Translations under genes and position numbers: made by a program
Shown here: piece by piece, positions 23,096 to 35,152 of the stretch
Numbering within the stretch: position 1 is the first letter of the stretch
How the letters are laid out: the number at the start of each line of letters is the position of its first letter
The notes under the pieces: generated by a model
The model's input: the letters and a program-made list of their open reading frames with translations, nothing else
What the model was told of the DNA's origin: nothing
Database searches by the model: none
Assembly (NCBI GenBank): GCA_023101885.1
Contig: JALPQD010000404.1
Coordinates: 1,208,470-1,272,469 of the forward strand
Direction of reading: 5' to 3'
DNA length: 64,000 bases
DNA from: Typhlomys cinereus
Lineage: Eukaryota > Chordata > Mammalia > Rodentia > Platacanthomyidae

Positions 23096-24339
23096 AAAAG
23101 AATATTGAAACTGTACCTATACTTGTTACCATCCACAAAAGTCCCCTACAAATGCATCAAGGACCTTAATATTGAGCCATAGATTGTAAAAACCCTCATT
23201 GAAAGAGTAGGGAACTCCCTCAAAGGAATTGTTGTAGCCCAACATTTCCTAAACAAAAACCCACACTGAAGAAATGGGATTTTATGAAATTAAAAAGCCT
23301 TTCTTCAACTAAAGAGATTGTAAACCAAACTAAAATACAACTCAATGGAATGTGAGAAAATCTTCACTAACAACACATGTGACACAGTCTATAATTCAGA
23401 GTGAACTAAGAACTTAAAAAAGTAAACACCAAGGAAATGAATAGCCAAATTAGAAAATAGACCATGGACCTTAAAATAAACTTTTCTGGGGAAAAAAATT
23501 CAAAGGTTTAACAAACGATAACCAACCAGCAACTGGGAGACTGACCCCACTCATTACTTCATCATACTCCTATTCTTCTATCCACTATTAAGCCACTACT
23601 TATATTAGGATGTTCGTTTATATAGTCTTTTATCTTTGTTTAGGAGATGACCTCTATAGCCAATCAAGAAGCATCCAAGGTCAGTGCAGGAACAGCAAAA
23701 CCAAAAGCAACAACAACAAAACATAATTTAGAACACCAAAACCCCATCAATATTCTTTGGAAACAGAACAGCCAAATCTCTTCTCACTCATGGAACCTTG
23801 CAGAAGTGGGGGTGGTAAGACTATAAAAGATTAAAGATGGGGAGGTCCCATGCATGCAAGATACTCTACATATTCAGGGCTGCAGCCAACAGGATATCAC
23901 CACAATGTCATTTGACCTTGCTTGACCTGCACAATGGCTGACATGTCAATAATCCCTCAAAATCTAGCATAGATCTTATGTGAGAAGCTTTCAGATAGTA
24001 GAAGCTTTACAAGCAAGGAGTTAAACAGATATAATAATATTTCCATGTTTGTTAGCAGCATAAGAAGGGGCCTCCAAGGTTTGCCACTGAGTTGTGAACC
24101 CTCACTAGTGTAAATGACTCAGAGGGAAATTCAGTGCCCAAGTAAACAGATGTTCTGTAGGATGGAAGGGAGCAGGCAGGAATTAGAAAGAGAGCAAGAG
24201 GGAAGAAAGAGGGTTGAGAGATAGGGAAGAGAGGGGAGAGTGGGATGGGGAAATTACAAAAGGGAGGGAGAAGGGAAAGGAATAGAGAAGGATACTTATT
24301 GAGTTTTTATAACTAGGTAAAAAATTGTTCCACTGTACA

Positions 24340-25046
24340 GCCATAAGGAAAATGCAAAGTAAAAGCCACCCTGAAATACTCTTTCAGGTAAGAATGGATA
24401 AATCCAGAACACAACAATAACCAATGCTGGTGAGAATGAGGGAAGAAGGGAACCCTCATTCATTGCTGGTGGGAATGTACACTAGTACAATTTCTCCATA
24501 AATCTCTATGGAGGTTCCTAAACATTTAAAATCAAAATACCATATGACCCAGCTATATAAATTGGAAAAATTCAAGAAGATCACTACATGTTGGTGCAGA
24601 GGTGTGTACAGTTGGGTCCTTGAAGGTCTATTCACAACATCAAAGAAATGAAATCAGTTTAAATGTCCAACTGTAGATGAATGGATAATGAAAATGTGGT
24701 ACACATACACAACAGAACACTATTCAACTGTCTAGAAAAACAAACTTGTGAAATCTATAAATGGATGGAACTGGAAGACATTATATTGAGTGAAGTATCC
24801 CAAAGCAGAAAGACAGATTCCACATGATCTATTTTATAAGTGTATTGTAGCTATATATCTTTACAATGAAAAATCAAACAGAATCATTTATAACACTCAT
24901 AAACTGCATGTTAACATGAGTCAGGTATGGAGGAAGATCCTAGAAGAAATTAGACCAAAGAATACAGGCAAATTGAACAGTAGAAAGGGAAAAAATAAAC
25001 ACCAGTTAAAACATGTCTTGGAGGTAGATATAAATACATGATAGCA
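24340..25046 (+). mobile_element. Old L1 ORF2 C-terminal relic
   Basis: Decayed plus-strand L1: 'ggtgggaatgtacactagta', 'ccatatgacccagctat', 'gaatggataatgaaaatgtg' and 'atggaactggaagacatta' follow the order of mammalian L1 ORF2 3' sequence. More diverged than the L1 just before it. The minus-strand ERV inserted at its right end. Confidence 0.78.
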
Positions 25047-25052
25047 AATTGT

Positions 25053-25486
25053 TGTAGTGTCCACTTCCTCCCAGCGTGGTGTGTCTGCACCCACTCACAC
25101 ACTCATTCACACGACTGTGCAGCCTGCTGTGGTGATGAAGAAAGGCTAAGTCCCCACCTCCACCTCCATTCCCCAGAGACTCGGCATGGGATGGGAAGTC
25201 TGTCAGAGCAGAACTCAAGTTTATTAGGGATAGAAAAGGAGCTTATATATAACAAAGACCAAAAGGTGCCAAACAGGCAGCCAATTGTGTCAAAGTTTAA
25301 CACAACCTTCAGGTACCACAAGTGAAGTCCAATGTCACTCAGCACAGAGGGCAGGTCAATACCTGCAAACCAATTAGGGGTCCCTGTAATGTGATCAGGG
25401 TAATGCCCAGGACACTAGCCCTCAGCGCCATCTTTAGTCCCATGTGCTCGGCCATGCCCCAGGGCAAATCCTGGGCAGGCCCAACA
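25053..25486 (-). repeat. ERV 3' LTR
   Basis: 434 bp; on the minus strand it starts TGTTGGGCCTGCCC and ends GGACACTACA. It contains the AAGATGGCGC block, a TATATATAAGC TATA-like site and a CCTAATAAACTTGAG polyadenylation region. Differences from the partner LTR at 29.8-30.2 kb show that the insertion is not very recent. Confidence 0.92.
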
Positions 25487-25503
25487 TCTCCCCCTTTTTG
25501 TTT
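25487..25503 (-). other. ERV polypurine tract
   Basis: The minus strand reads ACAAAAAGGGGGAGA directly before the LTR TG; it is the plus-strand DNA synthesis primer site. Confidence 0.85.
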
Positions 25504-28500
25504 TAGTAAAGGCTGTATTTTATAATTTATTATATGTATGTCCAATGTCCTATCAGTCTCAGCATGAGCTTTCACTGTTGTCCTGTCCCAGGTGGTCTTC
25601 TCAGTCAGGCAGGTTGGCATCAGCACCAGGCATGGCAGCAGATGGCCTGGGGAAGTCACATGTGGCTCACACGGGCAATACAGGCTTGCCTGGTCTGTCA
25701 TTAGACCAAGGCCCACAAGCCTCCAAGCTTGAATCACGTCTCTAGCAGGGGGAGGGGTCATGACATGGATGTCTGTAGTGTGGTCTCACAGATGGAGTGC
25801 TGCTGAGAGATGTGATGAGGAAACACTTAAGCAATATAATTATTAAAAGAACAAACTAGAGTTAAGTCAGGCCTATAATAACTACAGTTAAAATCTTCCT
25901 GGAGCACACTGTGGATAATTTCCTGACAGAAAGTTAGGTGGATAGGCTTCCCAGTGTCTTTGGAATCTCAATTTAAGTTGTCCTTTTTTAAAATTTAAAA
26001 TTTAAATCATTGATGGTAAATAATACCAGCCCCAGCTGTTGGTGCGGGCTTACTCCCCCTTTTTGTTTTTAAAAGTTAGACCTTTAATTTAGTTGAGTAT
26101 GGGGTCATCTAGCAGAGGGGGATGTCTTTTTTTGTAATTTTATAGACTTTCAAAGACGTTGAGAGACCCATCCCATCATGGCTTTTCTAAATCTGCCTAT
26201 TTTACCTCTAGACTATTTGAGGATGCAGACTGCTCAAGGGATAAGGGTTGATGACCGTTCTTTAACTGCTTCCTGCTGAGATGGGACATTGAGAGTGAAA
26301 GCAATCTGGTATCCTCATCTAATAAGTGCTGGGATGGTCTAGAGGTCCTTGACAGATGGCTTTATTACTATAAGGTTCCTATAAAAGGGACAAAACTCAG
26401 GTTAAACTTTTAAGATCTACACAAGGATTAAACTATTGTAACTAGGAAGGCACATGGGATAAACCAACTCTGGCAGCTGTGAATCTCTATGGTCACATCT
26501 AAAATCCTGTTTAAAACCATGTGAAATGTCTATTTTGTTTTGATAAATGAGGGAATGTCTAAAAGTAACATCATTAAGTATAAAAGGAATCTCAGTAGTT
26601 ACTTTGTGAGTGACTGATGAACTTGTCATTTTTCTGATCATTAACATTTTAGTAAAATCAAAGATTGACAAAAGCCTAGGAACGAAGTTGAGCACTGGAA
26701 TTTTGTGCTCCCTAGTCTAGAAACAAAGAGGCTTCCATTTGCATGTTAAATCCAAGGTTCTCTTGAGATGCTCAATCCTGGCATTTTGGGTCTTCCTTGA
26801 TTGCCCACACCTGGGGGTCCCTGAGACTGCTAATTAGAAACACCTGGTCCTAATTAGCCTTGATTGCACACCTGGGGGTCCCTGAAACTGCTAATTAGAA
26901 ACACCTGATCCTACCTTCACTGGATATCAAGAGGCAAACTCCTTTTTTCCCATCAGAGGGAAGCTAAGATCTTTAGGCCATTTTATTGGTCCCCATCAGA
27001 GGGCTCGACCTCTGGGGCCTGGGGTTCAGGGGACAATCTTCCTCTAGTGGAAATTCCCATGGTTGGGACATAGGCCATAGGAAAGCTTCCTGTGCTTGCA
27101 ACCATCTCAAAGCGCCCAATGTGGTCATATTTAAAGCATACTTATTATCTTTCCCTTGTCGGAAGGGGTCCTGGGTTGTCTGCTTGGGGGTGCCTGTTAA
27201 TTTTTTATCTATCTCCTTAGGCAAATGTCAATTTTTCATTTCTTTGTTTTGTGGTTCTTTTTCCTTTCTTTCTTTTCTCCACATTAAGTCTTAATTCATT
27301 TGTCCTATTTTAAAATCCTTAAAATGGTTTAGAAATAAGTTTAAAAGGGGTTATCTCTTGTCTAAGATGTAAACAAGGCATGTCCGAGAATATGCTACAA
27401 GTTGACTCTCTTTCAGGTTGGTAGGACTAAGCATTTGTATTTTTTTAGCTAGTTCCTAGAAACAGGAAGGGAAAATCTCTCTTTTGGCTTCAGTTGCGTG
27501 GACCTGGACTTGGGAAAGGATACATGGCTCATCAGAGTTTTGTTAAGCACTATATAAACCCAGCGACTAGATTCCAATCTAATCCCACTCTAGACTGTAC
27601 GATATCACCATGGAAATGCAGAACTGGCCCAATTGAATCCCATGGCTTCAAGGGATCCCGTTGTGGGGAGCACAGGTGTAATAGGTTCCCCACCTCAGGG
27701 CTACATTCACTCTCACATTCACACAGAGGTTAAGACATTTTCCCCAGATTTTAAAGGTGACCTTTTCCTCCCCCTCCCAGGAGAAGCCTGTTTGCTTTTA
27801 CCATGAGATCCAGGATTCAAGTTACAGCCAAGATGGCATCTGGTGGGCGGGGCCTGCTTCTGAGTATAGCCCTGCTTGGGCCACTGCAGGCCCTATTCTC
27901 AGACCTTCCCTAGGGTCAGGAGAGTGATAGGCCCACTCTGCTGGTGACCCCATGGATAAGCTTCCTGTTGTTCTTGAGAAGTTGGGATTTTATGAGCAAC
28001 CAAGTTTCTGCTTAAAGAAAACAGACAATTTAAATACATTTGAATACATGAAGCTCAATTCTTAATCTCCAAGCCCTGAGGATCAAGGTCTTCTCTATAG
28101 CACAAAAGAAGCACAATGTATAACATTTTTTAATCACCATCTCTAGTTCTTAATCTTTTTATAAACCCAACATTCCATAAACCTTTATAACATATTTTAA
28201 CACCCTTTTAAGCAACCAATTCAAACCCCCTGTACACATTTTAATTTTAAGTGAGATTTTTTTATCCTATAAACCTCATTTAAAACCTTTCATACATTCA
28301 AGTAACATACATTTGTTTTATACTTTATTTTTCTTGATGGTTTTTACACATGTGAAAACAAACTTTCCTAGGTAAAAACACAATACCATCTCTTGTGAAG
28401 CTTCATAAAAATCAAGATATTTTAATCAGTACGTACTCAGGCCTTTTGATGGTTATATTTAAGTGTGTGCACGTGCATTTAAATTGGACATGCCAAATAA

Positions 28501-28735
28501 TGAACAAAGTCAAAATCAAACTGTGATTATAAGCTCACAGCAAAACCTAAAGTGGCCACAATGGTTATTTTGAAACATAAAACACACATATTTTATAGGA
28601 AATTCAAATAGCCAAACAAGTCAGAACCTTTTGAAGTAGCTATCGTCCCAGGCAACGTACAGACATGTTCTCACCCATCTGCAAAAGGAACTGAGGAATT
28701 TGTACGTCAGCCCCCCTCTCCCCGAGCTCCCTGCT

Positions 28736-29329
28736 CTAGCCTGCTGGAGGCCATGTTCGTGCACGGATTTGGGATAGGTTTCTGTGAAGGCTCATGGGAT
28801 GGGGTTTTTTCTGAACCATTTCCAACCCCTTTCCCCTTGAAGAAGGGAACCTGCAGGCACTCTCTTTCCCGGCAGCCATTTTCCCATGCTGGTCTGTGCA
28901 TGCAACCTTTTTCCCTAGGCTTGGACCAATGGGCAGCTCCGCCCTCAAGCATTTTGCTCTGTGCATGTGTGCCAGCCAAGCCAGCCCGGTTCTGCGTGGC
29001 ACGCTGCTGCCGCTGCCAGCACCACTGCCGCTGCTGGCCTCGTCGCCACATGCCACCATATTTCCGTACCACTGTACCTCATTGTGTGCTGCCATGTTTC
29101 TGTATGGAACCTCATCATGCGCTGCCATGTTTCTGTATGGAAATTCATCATGCACTGACATGTTTCTACGAAGCTCTGCCTCAGCACATGCTACCTCCCC
29201 ACCTTGCATAGCTTCCCCACCATAGGCTGCCACGATCCTGCATGACTCCGCCCTGGTTCCCCAGGGCTCCGCTATGCCGGGCCGGCTTGGCACTTTCATG
29301 GCTTTCCCCGCCCAGCCCCGGCTCATCAC
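28736..29329 (-). other. ERV internal open stretch with 33-bp tandem repeat
   Basis: A 197-codon opening on the minus strand inside the ERV leader/gag position. Three clear 33-bp units (29,089-29,121, 29,122-29,154, 29,155-29,187) and a degenerate fourth on the left encode an 11-residue repeat of the type NMAAHDEVPYR. The region is GC- and Cys/Ala-rich in several frames and matches no retroviral protein I recognise, so coding function is doubtful. Confidence 0.6.
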
Positions 29330-29740
29330 TGTAGTCCCTGCCCAGCCTCCGTGGGTCTTCGGTCCCCTCCTCCTTCCCTTCCATCTGCTCCACCTGTGGG
29401 CGCTGTATTGAGTCAGGAAGGAAAGCTTTCTTGAGTGCGGTCACCATGGAATGAAAATCCAAAGGCAATATCTTAAATTTTTTTTTCTTGCTCTCTGGCT
29501 AGATTCTCTATCTTATTCCACATGTCCCATGAGTAAATTTGGACATTTGGACAAATGGAGCCAACTCACGGGCTGATTCTCATACCTCGGAATGCAGGGC
29601 TCTGGGATTTCAAAACCATGATTTTTAAATACCTATCTCAGTGCTAACGGCACTGGGTCAATCTTGTAAGATGCATTCCGCATAATTAGAGGCAGGACTC
29701 ACCTCGGGATCCCTGATTAGCTTCTTCCGATTTAGGAAGT

Positions 29741-29758
29741 GCCCCACATTGGGTGCCA
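29741..29758 (-). other. ERV primer binding site, Lys-tRNA type
   Basis: The minus strand reads TGGCACCCAATGTGGGGC immediately after the 5' LTR. It differs at two positions from the Lys-tRNA (Lys1,2) site TGGCGCCCAACGTGGGGC used by several betaretroviruses. Confidence 0.85.
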
Positions 29759-29759
29759 G

Positions 29760-30202
29760 TTTTTAGTGTCCACTCACTCTCAGCGTGGAGTGTCTGTACC
29801 CACTCACACACTCATTCACATGACTGCACAGTCTGCTGCAGTGATGAAGAAAAGCTAAGTCCCACTGTCCCTACCTCCACCTCTATTCCGCAGAGAGTTG
29901 GCATGGGATGGGAAGTCTGTCAGAGCAGAACTTAAGTTTATTGGGAGGAGAAAAGGAGCTTATATAGACAAAAGACCAAAAGGCACCAAATGGGTGGCCA
30001 ATGTGTCAAAGGTCAACACAACCTAAAGGTACCATAGGTGAAGTTCAATGTCACTCAGCACAGAGGGCAGGTCAATACCTGAAAACCAATTAGGAGTCCC
30101 TGTAATGTGATCAGGGTAACGCCCAGGACACTAGCCCTCAGCGCCATCTTTAGTCCCATGTGCTTGGCCATGCTCTGGGGCAAATCTTGGGTGGGCCCAA
30201 CC
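29760..30202 (-). repeat. ERV 5' LTR
   Basis: Partner of the 3' LTR. On the minus strand a TATATAAGC TATA box near 29,960, TTATTGGGAGG-side polyadenylation signal near 29,940, and the AAGATGGCGC block near 30,150 are visible. The terminal TG and CA have decayed (the ends read TTGG and CTAAAAAC). Confidence 0.9.
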
Positions 30203-30208
30203 AATTGT

Positions 30209-30900
30209 CATGTAAAAACCTCTCATATACTTACATACATAAAAAATATCTCGACACTAATCCAAGATGCAGCTCATTGCAATGGAAGAGCAGTAAGTAG
30301 AATGGCACAACTCACCTAAGGTATAGCATATCAGGGACCCGACAATGTAATCCAAATCTCTCCCCATGTCAACTTTCAGTAAACTTTGAGGAAGGGTGGC
30401 AGTGAGATTTTAAGAACCTAAAGGAGGGAGGTGTATTGCTAACAGGACATTCCACTCATGACAAGGCTGTGACATTTAGGACCATGCTATGATCCACAAT
30501 CATCAGATCTACAAACACCAGATATATACATTGACTTTCTTATCAAAATTCCCCCCTAAATCAGAGAGGATATCTCAGTAGAAACTTAAAGGGATGCCAG
30601 CAAGGATATCTCAATAAAAACAAATAAAACTGCTGTCAACCCCAGAGTAAGTGTGGGACAAGTGAAAGGGATTGTTCTCACCTGTGGGTTTAAACACTAA
30701 AGGGTCATTTATATGACAATAGTGACTTGGTGCCTTGGTAGTACAGGAGCTCCAAAGGGAGCCCTACATTTCACACATGTAGAAAGACAGGTGGACTGGA
30801 GGGGCAGGGCAGAAGTGTGAAGGGAAGGCAAGATGGTAGAAGAGAGGATGAGAGGGTTAGGAAAGGGGCATTGACAAAAATTCATTGTTTGTATATAAAA
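30209..30900 (+). other. Probable L1 3' sequence flanking the ERV
   Basis: Resumes after the ERV target duplication and includes a purine-rich stretch (30,780-30,870) followed by an AT-rich end, in the style of the other L1 3' ends. Highly diverged. I searched this gap for V2R exons 4 and 5 on the minus strand and found none. Confidence 0.4.
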
Positions 30901-31388
30901 ATCACAAGTAAATCAATGCTTGTGGAATCAGTCACATCTCAACATTGCTGCATGCCCACATATTTTCTGAATGTGACTTTCTTTCTTCACTGGTTAAAAT
31001 TATTGTACTTTTTTTAAACTGCCATGTGAAAGGGGTCATGTAGGTAACATAAAACTGGAACACTACTCTAAGAATTTTGAAATGTGTACTCTAATTCTTC
31101 TGACTTTTTCAGGAAAAATGTGAAAAATATTTTCCTTCATGTCTTTAAGTATTATTCAGAGGTGATGAGATTATTTTTAATCCAAACTAGATACTATTCA
31201 AAACACATTCCCTCATTTAAACTAGCCTTCCATTATAAAATGTGAACAAGATATGGGTAACATTGAGCTCTATATAATTAATAGAATCTTCTCAACTTTT
31301 TACAAAATGAGGTGGAATCCACATAGTTAAATGATTTTACCAACAAACCAAAAGATTCATGAAATACAATGCTATTGTCATTACTTAC

Positions 31389-32165
31389 CAAGGGAAGATC
31401 ATCTTGTTTTCATCAGCACCTGGCTGAATTTACAGTCCTTTAAGAGTCATTTCATGGAGACTATGGGCCACAGCATACACAGCATTGTATATATTGTAAC
31501 ATCATGTCAAACATCATACCATGCAGCAGTTCCAGCAGGCATTGGGTAAAACAATTATCCAAAAATTCACAATCAAGCCAAGAAAATGATCAATTGAAGA
31601 AGAAATGACAAAACTTAGGAAAATAAATATCATCTGGGTAATTGAAAGGAGTAACTGTCTGGCTATACTTTGTAAATTCAGAAATATCTTCATGAGGTTG
31701 GGAGAACAGAGTCCCATGAAATGAGTCAAAAATGAAATAATCAATGGCATTGATCATATCCCATTGGAAGTTTGACACTAACAACTTTTCCAGTCATTAA
31801 AATATTCCTATAAAGAATAGCCATCTCACTAGAATATCAGCATCCTCATAAATAATGATCACATTTGCAGATGATTTCTCCAGTTTCTCCTAATCCTTCC
31901 ATGAGGTATGTTCATATGAATTCCCTCTCACTGGGATCATGCCTGAGAACACTATGCAGACTTGATTCCTGTGAAACTCTTAAGTCAGTGACAATCTGAC
32001 TACGTTTGTGATCATCTGAGGTTAGTAGCCCTACCCAGGTCCAGCTGAAATGAAGTATCAAAAAGAAGATGCCATGTGATAGAAATGTGTCCTTTGGGCC
32101 CACTTGGTACAGAGTTGAAAACTTCTCTCAGTCACTAAGGAGAGTGTCAAAAGATCCGAAGTAAG
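31389..32165 (-). pseudogene. Vmn2r-ps: V2R pseudogene B, exon 3 (ligand-binding core)
   Basis: It follows a ttccacag acceptor and ends at a gtaagt donor (31,388-31,383); 777 nt. Blocks on the minus strand are LHFSWTWVGLLTSDDHKRSQ, NFQWDMINAIDYFIFDSFHG, HEDISEFTKYSQTVTPFNYP then DDIYFPK, and YNAVYAVAHSLHEM, followed by PGADENKMIFPW. Frames change several times: the start (FGSFDTLLSD) has a stop after SDD-equivalent Asp, 32,103-31,912 is one frame and 31,784-31,590 another. It keeps the Ser-Asp-Asp-His block that pseudogene A has as ADDH. Confidence 0.93.
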
Positions 32166-32492
32166 CTGTGGAAGAAGAAGAGCAACAAAATATAACCAAG
32201 TGATTATCAGGGAAAGTGGTTTACATTTGTTCATCCATTTCTTTAAAGTCATGATTAAGATCATGGACCTTCTTCTGACAATTACTGGCAGAACACAGAG
32301 TTTGAAAATTGCCCTTAATTTTAAAATATTTTTGTCTTTTCTTCTCATTTTAAAGAAATATGAATGTATCAAAACACTTCAGTAATTACCATTGGGAGTT
32401 GATTATTCAGGTGTCCCTCTCTTATGTCAGAAGACATTCTGAAAATTACCCAAAATACGTGGAATCAAATCACTCACAGAACCTCCTTTCAC

Positions 32493-32785
32493 CTGTGGAA
32501 ATTTGTAGAGTTCTAGTAATGTGGCCATGTGGGCAGATGGTCACCCATGAGGTTCCTGTAAGTACAGCAGCTGTCTTCATTTCCTCCCTACAGCTATAAT
32601 TAACAACAGGCTTGGTCAGGCCTGTGAGCAAATGGAAAACAGGATAAAGAATTTCATAGTCTTTATACATTCTGTTATAAACAACAAATCCTAAACACGC
32701 ATTTTGCAGAAGATTAGGATTCTTGTTGATCACCTCAGGGGCAAATTCTAGGGCCAGAATAAATTGGTAGTTCTGAATGGATTTC
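32493..32785 (-). pseudogene. Vmn2r-ps: V2R pseudogene B, exon 2
   Basis: Acceptor ttcccacag, donor gtgaaa, 293 nt. It reads SIQNYQFILALEFAPEVINK, NPNLLQNACLGFVVYNRMYK, then VNYSCREEMKTAAVLTGTSW, all typical of exon 2. A one-base shift near 32,525 moves the last block (LLELYKFPQ) out of frame. Substitutions at conserved sites are FAP for FAI/FAV and LLQN for LLPN. Confidence 0.93.
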
Positions 32786-35152
32786 CTGTGGGAAAGGTAA
32801 AATAATGCTTAGGAAGAAGTTTCATGCCACATGTGTCTGAATATGTAACTCACTATATTTTATAGTCAGAATGTTGGTTTTCCCACAAACCCACATTTCA
32901 TTTCTTTCTGATTCCATGGAATACGAAAAGAGTGTAAAATATTTTGCTTTGGTAAATTACAAATGCACATCACTCATACATTGTATTCCCATAGGGAGCT
33001 TGCTTTATCAGTCTTCCCATTATTGATATACCACCAATATCAGTCAATGAATCACAAAAGAAGCTCTCACAACATAAAAGATTTGCTGGTCAATGAATCA
33101 AGATCTTGCATTATTTACCATTATGAAAACAAACATCTTATTGTACTACACAATGTAATAAGATAATGATTTAATTAAATGAAAGTGCTTAGTGATTTCC
33201 TTCTATGAATGATTTGAATAGCAGTTAGTATTTCTGTATTATAGATTTTCTCTTGGCTGTGTATCATATGCTTATGTTTTTTGTATCCATATGATTGCTT
33301 GAGAATCTGTGCGAGAGGATCCAGGTATGTCAATGAATTTTTTATTTATCCAGCTCAGTGCCTCATGTGTCTGTATTAATTTTGCATTTTATTTCAGACA
33401 ATGTCATTTTTTAGTTTCTGCTACACATGTCAGTGCAGCCGCCTTCTGAGCACCTGGAGACTCCCATCTCACATCTCCCCATAGGAACACTGACATTTCT
33501 TGTGTCTTCTCATGCTTTCTTTCCTTTGGGTTTTGTGGACCCAAACCCAGTCACTGTGCTACGTTTTCAAGCTTTATAAATACTGGTTTATCTCTTCAAC
33601 TCCATAGTACTATTTTATTCAATATTGTAACTGCATAGTACAGTTGCATAAAAAGTAGGTAAATACAAAGCAAGAAATGGACAGAGACATTCACAGGTGT
33701 AGAGGGAAACTTGTATCTTAGCTGCTGTTAATAGAGTTCGGAAGAAAAGTTGAAATGCTAGGAGCATCATTTGTCATGAAGTAGAACACTCATCTTAAGC
33801 ATCTAATACTTTGAGTTCAGCTAGGCTAGATTAGTCAAATTATTCATCCTGTATGTTGAGAATAGTAGCACCTTTCTTTGTATTTGTAATTTATAGAAAA
33901 AAGCTTAGGAATTCAAATTATTCATCCTGTATATTGAAGAAATGGTCTCTGAGGATAGTAGCACATTTCATTATATCTGTAATATGTAGGACAAATTTTG
34001 GGAATTTATGGCCATAGTCAATATATTGATTCAGAATTGATATATCAAATAGCCATTATATGTGCCACTTCCCCATATTTGGACTTCTACCCCCTACCTC
34101 CTGCAGTCAATTTAATGATGATTTAACACTCTAACAAGGTCTAATCACAAGCCTGTTAATATCACAATGAACAGACTCTATTTTCTGGTCTACATCTATA
34201 TCATTGATTGTTTAACAATTGACTAACTACAAACACTATCTGAAGGGAATGTAAAACTATCTAGCTTTTTCAATATCAGTTTCACATTGCATTTACACCT
34301 TCAGTATTATGTGAGAAAATTAAATCACATTTCATGTACAATAGAACATACCTAAATATTTTCTCATTGATAAGATAAAGAAATATAACCAATCATTTCA
34401 GAAATTGTAAAATGAAGCATCTAGATTGAAGAATATAAAATAGCCCCCAACTTTCAGTATCATAATATCATTTGGATGTAAAAATAATTGTGTATTCATT
34501 ATTTTATAATTTTCTCCACTTATACTATGAAATTGCATCCTTCCCACCCCACATGATCCCATTTTATCTTCCTACTGATCCTTCCTCAAATACTCTAATT
34601 AATAATCACTTTCTCTTCTATGGTTTGAATCTAGGCTGCAGGCATGAGGATGTGCCTGAGTGAATCTTAGAAACAAAAATCAAACACAAAATAAACTTTG
34701 AACTATATAGCTAGTTTTATCATATTGCTGTGAAAATAAATATTTGGCTTTCAGGTAAAAGAGAAGTGAATATTTCTTTAATTAATGACATTTCTTCATA
34801 GAAAAACATAATCAGACTGTTCAATTTCCACCAACATGGGGTCAAACTTTTACTGAACTATTTTTTCTGCATAATTAAAAATAAATGTATTCAAAACCAG
34901 ACAACTTACAGACTTAAAGAGTTAGGTGGAGATACTGCAATATTTAAGGTTTAAAGGACAATGAAGAGCAAAAATGATCATCCTGAATTGAAGCAAATGA
35001 CTGAACAGGAAGACCATTAAGTGAATTTGGGAATAAATGTAAAAAAAGGCAATGATGTGATTTACAGCCAGTAATAAGGGGTAAATATATAATTCTGTGG
35101 AACAAACATTCCTGATTAGTTTGAAGGAAAAAATAGAACTTACCAAACTTAC

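Larger units (their letters stand above)
19570..24335 (+). mobile_element. Old L1, internally deleted, host to nested insertions
   Basis: A plus-strand L1 of the window's main lineage: the end of the 5' UTR (matches 62,620-62,800), decayed ORF1 (about 19,855-20,500 and 21,322-21,535), a junction straight into ORF2 reverse transcriptase sequence near 21,540 (the endonuclease is missing), the rest of ORF2 to about 23,470, and a 3' UTR with a polypurine tract ending near 24,335. Interrupted by a SINE and L1 at 20,501-21,321 and an L1 3' end at 22,948-23,095. All reading frames are broken. Confidence 0.87.
25053..30202 (-). mobile_element. Complete two-LTR class II ERV, coding-defective
   Basis: A minus-strand provirus: 5' LTR (about 30,202-29,760), primer binding site (29,758-29,741), internal region of about 4.25 kb, polypurine tract (25,487-25,503) and 3' LTR (25,486-25,053). 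It is flanked by 6-bp direct repeats aattgt (25,047-25,052 and 30,203-30,208), the duplication size typical of class II ERVs. The interior has no gag-pol-env frames of normal size; the longest opening is 197 codons near the 5' end. LTR and 3' interior match the ERV at 12.3-14.6 kb. Confidence 0.9.

Noticed and set aside
25339..25761. 140-codon minus-strand ORF overlapping the ERV 3' end
   Set aside because: Spans the LTR start and polypurine tract; not resembling any env protein.
26417..27294. ERV interior ORFs as env or accessory protein
   Set aside because: Short, no signal peptide, furin site or transmembrane pattern; treated as non-coding interior.
30209..31388. Possible V2R exons 4 and 5 between exon 3 of B and the ERV
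   Set aside because: No CSESCGPG or exon 4 motif found on the minus strand; sequence resembles L1 3' material.
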